Below are positions 7,107-8,795 of a DNA stretch of 8,795 bases, piece by piece. The stretch is taken from the NCBI GenBank assembly GCA_046728115.1, contig JBKPDW010000495.1, positions 1 through 8,795 on the forward strand, read 5' to 3'. Position numbers and translations under genes: made by a program. Each line of letters starts with the position of its first letter. The first letter of the stretch is position 1. The DNA is from CAVSWN01 sp046728115 (GTDB lineage: Bacteria; Acidobacteriota; Vicinamibacteria; Vicinamibacterales; CAVVIG01). The notes under the pieces are model-generated. The model saw only the letters and a program-made list of their open reading frames with translations. It ran no database searches and was not told the origin of the DNA.

Positions 7107-7556
7107 CTACCCGGGGTATTTCCCGCAGATGTAGTCCTCAAGCTGATGAATCACGCCATCCTGCGCCGTGATGATCCAATGGACCAAATCGCCAATCGAC
7201 ACCAGCCCCACAACCGCAGCGCCGTCCACGATCGGAATGTGCCGGCAACGGTTGGCTGTCATGCAGTACATGCACTCGTCCACCGTCGTCTGCAGCGTCG
7301 CCGTGACGACCGGAGTGGACATGATCTCGCGGACTTTCATCTCCCGCGAGGAGCGGTCCTTCAGCACCACTTTGCGCGCGTAGTCGCGTTCGGAAAACAT
7401 GCCGACGAGCGTGGTGCCGTCGATGACAGGGAGGGCTCCGATGTCCTCCTCGGCCATTTTGAGCAGAGCTTCGTAGACGGTTACGTCGGGTGCGACGGAG
7501 TGGACGTGGACTCCCTTCGCCTTGACGATGCGCTCGACCGAATCGGTCAACTTCAC
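7107..7556 (-). CDS. small protein with a pair of CBS domains
   Basis: This is a 149-aa soluble protein made of two CBS domains and little else: roughly residues 10-62 (GALPVIDGTTLVGMFSERD) and 75-132 (CRHIPIVDGAAVVGLVSIGD). The two hG-x-h-S/T-x-x-D-like ends (MFSERD, LVSIGD) are where CBS pairs usually contact the ribose and phosphate of adenine nucleotides. Stand-alone CBS pairs of this size usually bind AMP, ATP, NAD or S-adenosylmethionine and regulate a partner; the ligand and partner here are unknown. The start is GTG at 7556, supported by a strong GGAGGG ribosome site five bases upstream. The protein has a cysteine-containing stretch (DECMYCMTANRCRH) but not an obvious metal site. It lies 154 bases upstream of nuoJ on the same strand. 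A link to energy status is attractive, but neighbourhood alone supports it. Confidence 0.9.
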   Translation of the reverse strand: MKLTDSVERIVKAKGVHVHSVAPDVTVYEALLKMAEEDIGALPVIDGTTLVGMFSERDYARKVVLKDRSSREMKVREIMSTPVVTATLQTTVDECMYCMTANRCRHIPIVDGAAVVGLVSIGDLVHWIITAQDGVIHQLEDYICGKYPG

Positions 7557-7561
7557 GGCAG

Positions 7562-7570
7562 CCCTCCCCC
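7562..7570 (-). promoter_or_regulatory. strong Shine-Dalgarno site for the CBS gene
   Basis: On the minus strand this reads GGGGGAGGG, with GGAGGG ending five bases before the GTG at 7556. It decides the GTG start and is clearly stronger than the ribosome sites within the nuo operon, most of which seem to rely on overlap. Confidence 0.75.
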
Positions 7571-7712
7571 GAATGAGAACTGGGACGAGGATTTTGCTTT
7601 CCGTGCCTACGACGCGCCGAACGGATTCCGACGGTTGCTCTTCGCTCCAGCCTTCACAGCACTCGGAACTCGACCGCGCTCCGAGCGTTGCCTGTGCGGC
7701 GGACGTCTGCGG

Positions 7713-7741
7713 GTTTAACGCGGCACAGAGCGAGTTGTCAA
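7713..7741 (-). promoter_or_regulatory. candidate sigma70-type promoter for the CBS gene
   Basis: The minus strand shows a perfect TTGACA at 7741-7736, then 17 bases, then TTAAAC at 7718-7713. The -35 box is a full match and the spacing is ideal, but the -10 matches TATAAT at only three of six positions. Transcription would begin near 7706, giving a 5' leader of about 150 bases before the GTG at 7556. This is the best promoter-like site I found in the window and would make the CBS gene a separate unit from the permease. Confidence 0.45.
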
Positions 7742-7812
7742 GAGGGAACTTCGGGAGTGCGCTTGGGGCGGCCTGCGATGGCCCGGTTGGCGTGCCCGTT
7801 TATCAGGCCTTC

Positions 7813-7833
7813 CGTGAACGCCGGACGTTCACG
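7813..7833. repeat. perfect 8-bp inverted repeat after the permease gene
   Basis: CGTGAACG and CGTTCACG are exact reverse complements separated by a 5-base loop (CCGGA). The element begins 17 bases past the permease stop codon. Its place fits the 3' end of the permease transcript. No T-run follows on the minus strand, so it would be a U-less terminator or an RNA-stabilising hairpin; as DNA it could equally be a regulator-binding palindrome. Confidence 0.55.
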
Positions 7834-7850
7834 ATTGCTCACAAAGCGAG

Positions 7851-8795
7851 CTAGTCCCTCCGAAGCGCGTCGAGCGGATTCAAGGCGGCGGCGCGCCGCG
7901 CCGGCAGCCAACACGCGAGCAGCGCGATCGCGAGCAGCATTACCGTGGTGACGCCAAAGACCGCGGAATCGCGTGGGCTGACACGATAAAGCAGCGACTC
8001 GATGAGCCGACCGCCGGCGAAGGCGATCGCGAGGCCACCTGTGATCCCCGCCACCGCTACGATACCTCCTTGCCGCACGATCATCCGTGCAATATTTCCT
8101 GGCTCCGCGCCGAGGGCCAGGCGGACGCCGATTTCACCGGTCCGCTGAGTGACGATGTAGGACATCGCGCCATAAATGCCGACGACCCCGAGTGTTAGCG
8201 ACACTCCGGCCGCGACTGACAGCAACACCATCGTGAATGCGATTTGCGCCGCAGCATTGTCAAGGATGTCCTGCAGCGTGCGCACCTGCCCGAGCGCAAG
8301 CTTCGAATCAAGTTCGTCAATCGCACGGCGCACGGGTTCGGCAAACGATCCGGGTGTCAGGGCCGTGCGCACCACATAGTTCATGGCGTCCAGGCGCGGC
8401 GCCATGTTCACATTCCGCGAAGCGAATATCGGCATGTACAACTGCGGGAACGGACTCGCCTCCGCGAGCCCAAAGATTGGCGTATTCGCGACAACGCCCG
8501 CAATGGTGAGCCAGTCGGGCGGACCCTTCGCGAGCGACGGGTTCCCGAGCCTGATACGTTGGCCAATCGGATCCTGACCTGGGAATGCGATGCTGACGAG
8601 CGCCTGGTTGACCACCACGATGGGCTCCTCGCGGTCGATGTCGCTCCGGTCGATCCCGCGACCACGGAGTACGTTTGTCCGCATCGTCTCGAAAAAACCG
8701 CCGTCGATCGCACGAATCGCAACGAAGGGCGCTAACGCACCAGGAGGGAACGAGTGGCCTTCGATGAACAGCGGACCGCCCTGACAGAGTTGCTG
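7851..8795 (-). CDS. ADOP/MacB-type ABC transporter permease, C-terminal part (5' end cut by window edge)
   Basis: The frame is open from the right edge (8795) to the TAG at 7851, giving 314 residues; the start lies outside the window. The first part matches the periplasmic MacB_PCD-type domain: AIDGGFFETMRTNVLRGR, then VVVNQALVSIAFPGQDPIGQ, which corresponds to the familiar 'gYF.tmGi.ll.GR' and 'vNe..a..yfpg.dpiG' motifs. The second part is an FtsX permease domain with a hydrophobic helix near residue 195, the cytoplasmic coupling motif RTGEIGVRLALGAEPGNIAR, and two more helices before the terminal WLPARRAAALNPLDALRRD. This ending is typical of ADOP permeases, proteins of about 800 aa with duplicated FtsX domains that usually lack a neighbouring ATPase gene. 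An in-frame ATG at 8684 is internal to the conserved domain and is not the real start. The substrate is unknown. It is likely a separate transcription unit from the genes that follow. Confidence 0.88.
   Translation of the reverse strand, partial: QQLCQGGPLFIEGHSFPPGALAPFVAIRAIDGGFFETMRTNVLRGRGIDRSDIDREEPIVVVNQALVSIAFPGQDPIGQRIRLGNPSLAKGPPDWLTIAGVVANTPIFGLAEASPFPQLYMPIFASRNVNMAPRLDAMNYVVRTALTPGSFAEPVRRAIDELDSKLALGQVRTLQDILDNAAAQIAFTMVLLSVAAGVSLTLGVVGIYGAMSYIVTQRTGEIGVRLALGAEPGNIARMIVRQGGIVAVAGITGGLAIAFAGGRLIESLLYRVSPRDSAVFGVTTVMLLAIALLACWLPARRAAALNPLDALRRD

Larger units (their letters stand above)
7557..7850 (-). other. intergenic region between the permease and CBS genes
   Basis: These 294 bases hold no gene I can support. 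Open frames cross it on the plus strand but have no ribosome site and no recognisable protein pattern, and they run into the flanking genes antisense. It contains, from the permease side: an inverted repeat (7813-7833), a possible sigma70-like promoter for the CBS gene (7713-7741), and the CBS ribosome site (7562-7570). The rest is unremarkable, moderately GC-rich sequence. No tRNA-like or IS-end sequence was seen. Confidence 0.5.

Noticed and set aside
7522..7854. Plus-strand frame covering the permease-CBS intergenic region as a small gene
   Set aside because: There is no ribosome site, it overlaps the start of the well-supported CBS gene antisense, and the protein has no recognisable pattern.

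Overview
The window is high in GC, and every gene I can support lies on the minus strand, so transcription runs from high to low coordinates. At the right edge is the C-terminal part of an FtsX/MacB-type ABC permease that resembles the ADOP (acidobacterial duplicated orphan permease) family. With the GC content and the split nuo arrangement, this suggests Acidobacteriota or a similar soil or sediment lineage. That assignment is an inference, because there is no rRNA or other phylogenetic marker here.

Layout in order of transcription: (1) partial ADOP-like permease, 8795-7851; (2) an intergenic stretch of about 290 bases, 7557-7850, with a perfect 8-bp inverted repeat just after the permease and a plausible sigma70-type promoter; (3) a small protein with two CBS domains, 7556-7107; (4) a 154-base gap with a purine-rich leader on the coding strand; (5) a tightly packed seven-gene membrane operon running off the left edge: nuoJ, nuoK, a MrpD/NuoL-like antiporter subunit (488 aa, here L1), a 73-aa two-helix membrane protein, a second NuoL-like antiporter subunit with a C-terminal lateral-helix region (587 aa, here L2), nuoM, and nuoN (truncated by the window edge).

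The operon encodes membrane-arm parts of a respiratory complex I (NADH:quinone oxidoreductase-like proton pump). The ordinary order is nuoJ-K-L-M-N, with three antiporter-like subunits (L, M, N). Here there are four, because the NuoL position is filled by two different NuoL/MrpD-type genes with a tiny membrane-protein gene between them. The key TM5 glutamate and TM12 lysine or glutamate can be found in all four. The TM7 lysine is present in L1, NuoM and NuoN, but in L2 the aligned position is Asn197. The genes are joined by overlaps: four junctions use the same GTGA stop/start quadruplet with a GTG start, one is TGATG, and one is an 11-base overlap. One polycistronic message and near-equal translation are therefore likely.

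None of the other complex I genes (nuoA-I) lies upstream of nuoJ. The module is either a detached half of a split nuo locus, or an ion-translocating membrane module that works with a different electron-input arm. The most interesting part of the window is the L1-small protein-L2 insertion and what it implies for the number of ions pumped. I found no tRNA, rRNA, CRISPR array or insertion sequence. The long plus-strand open frames opposite the nuo genes look like GC-driven shadows.
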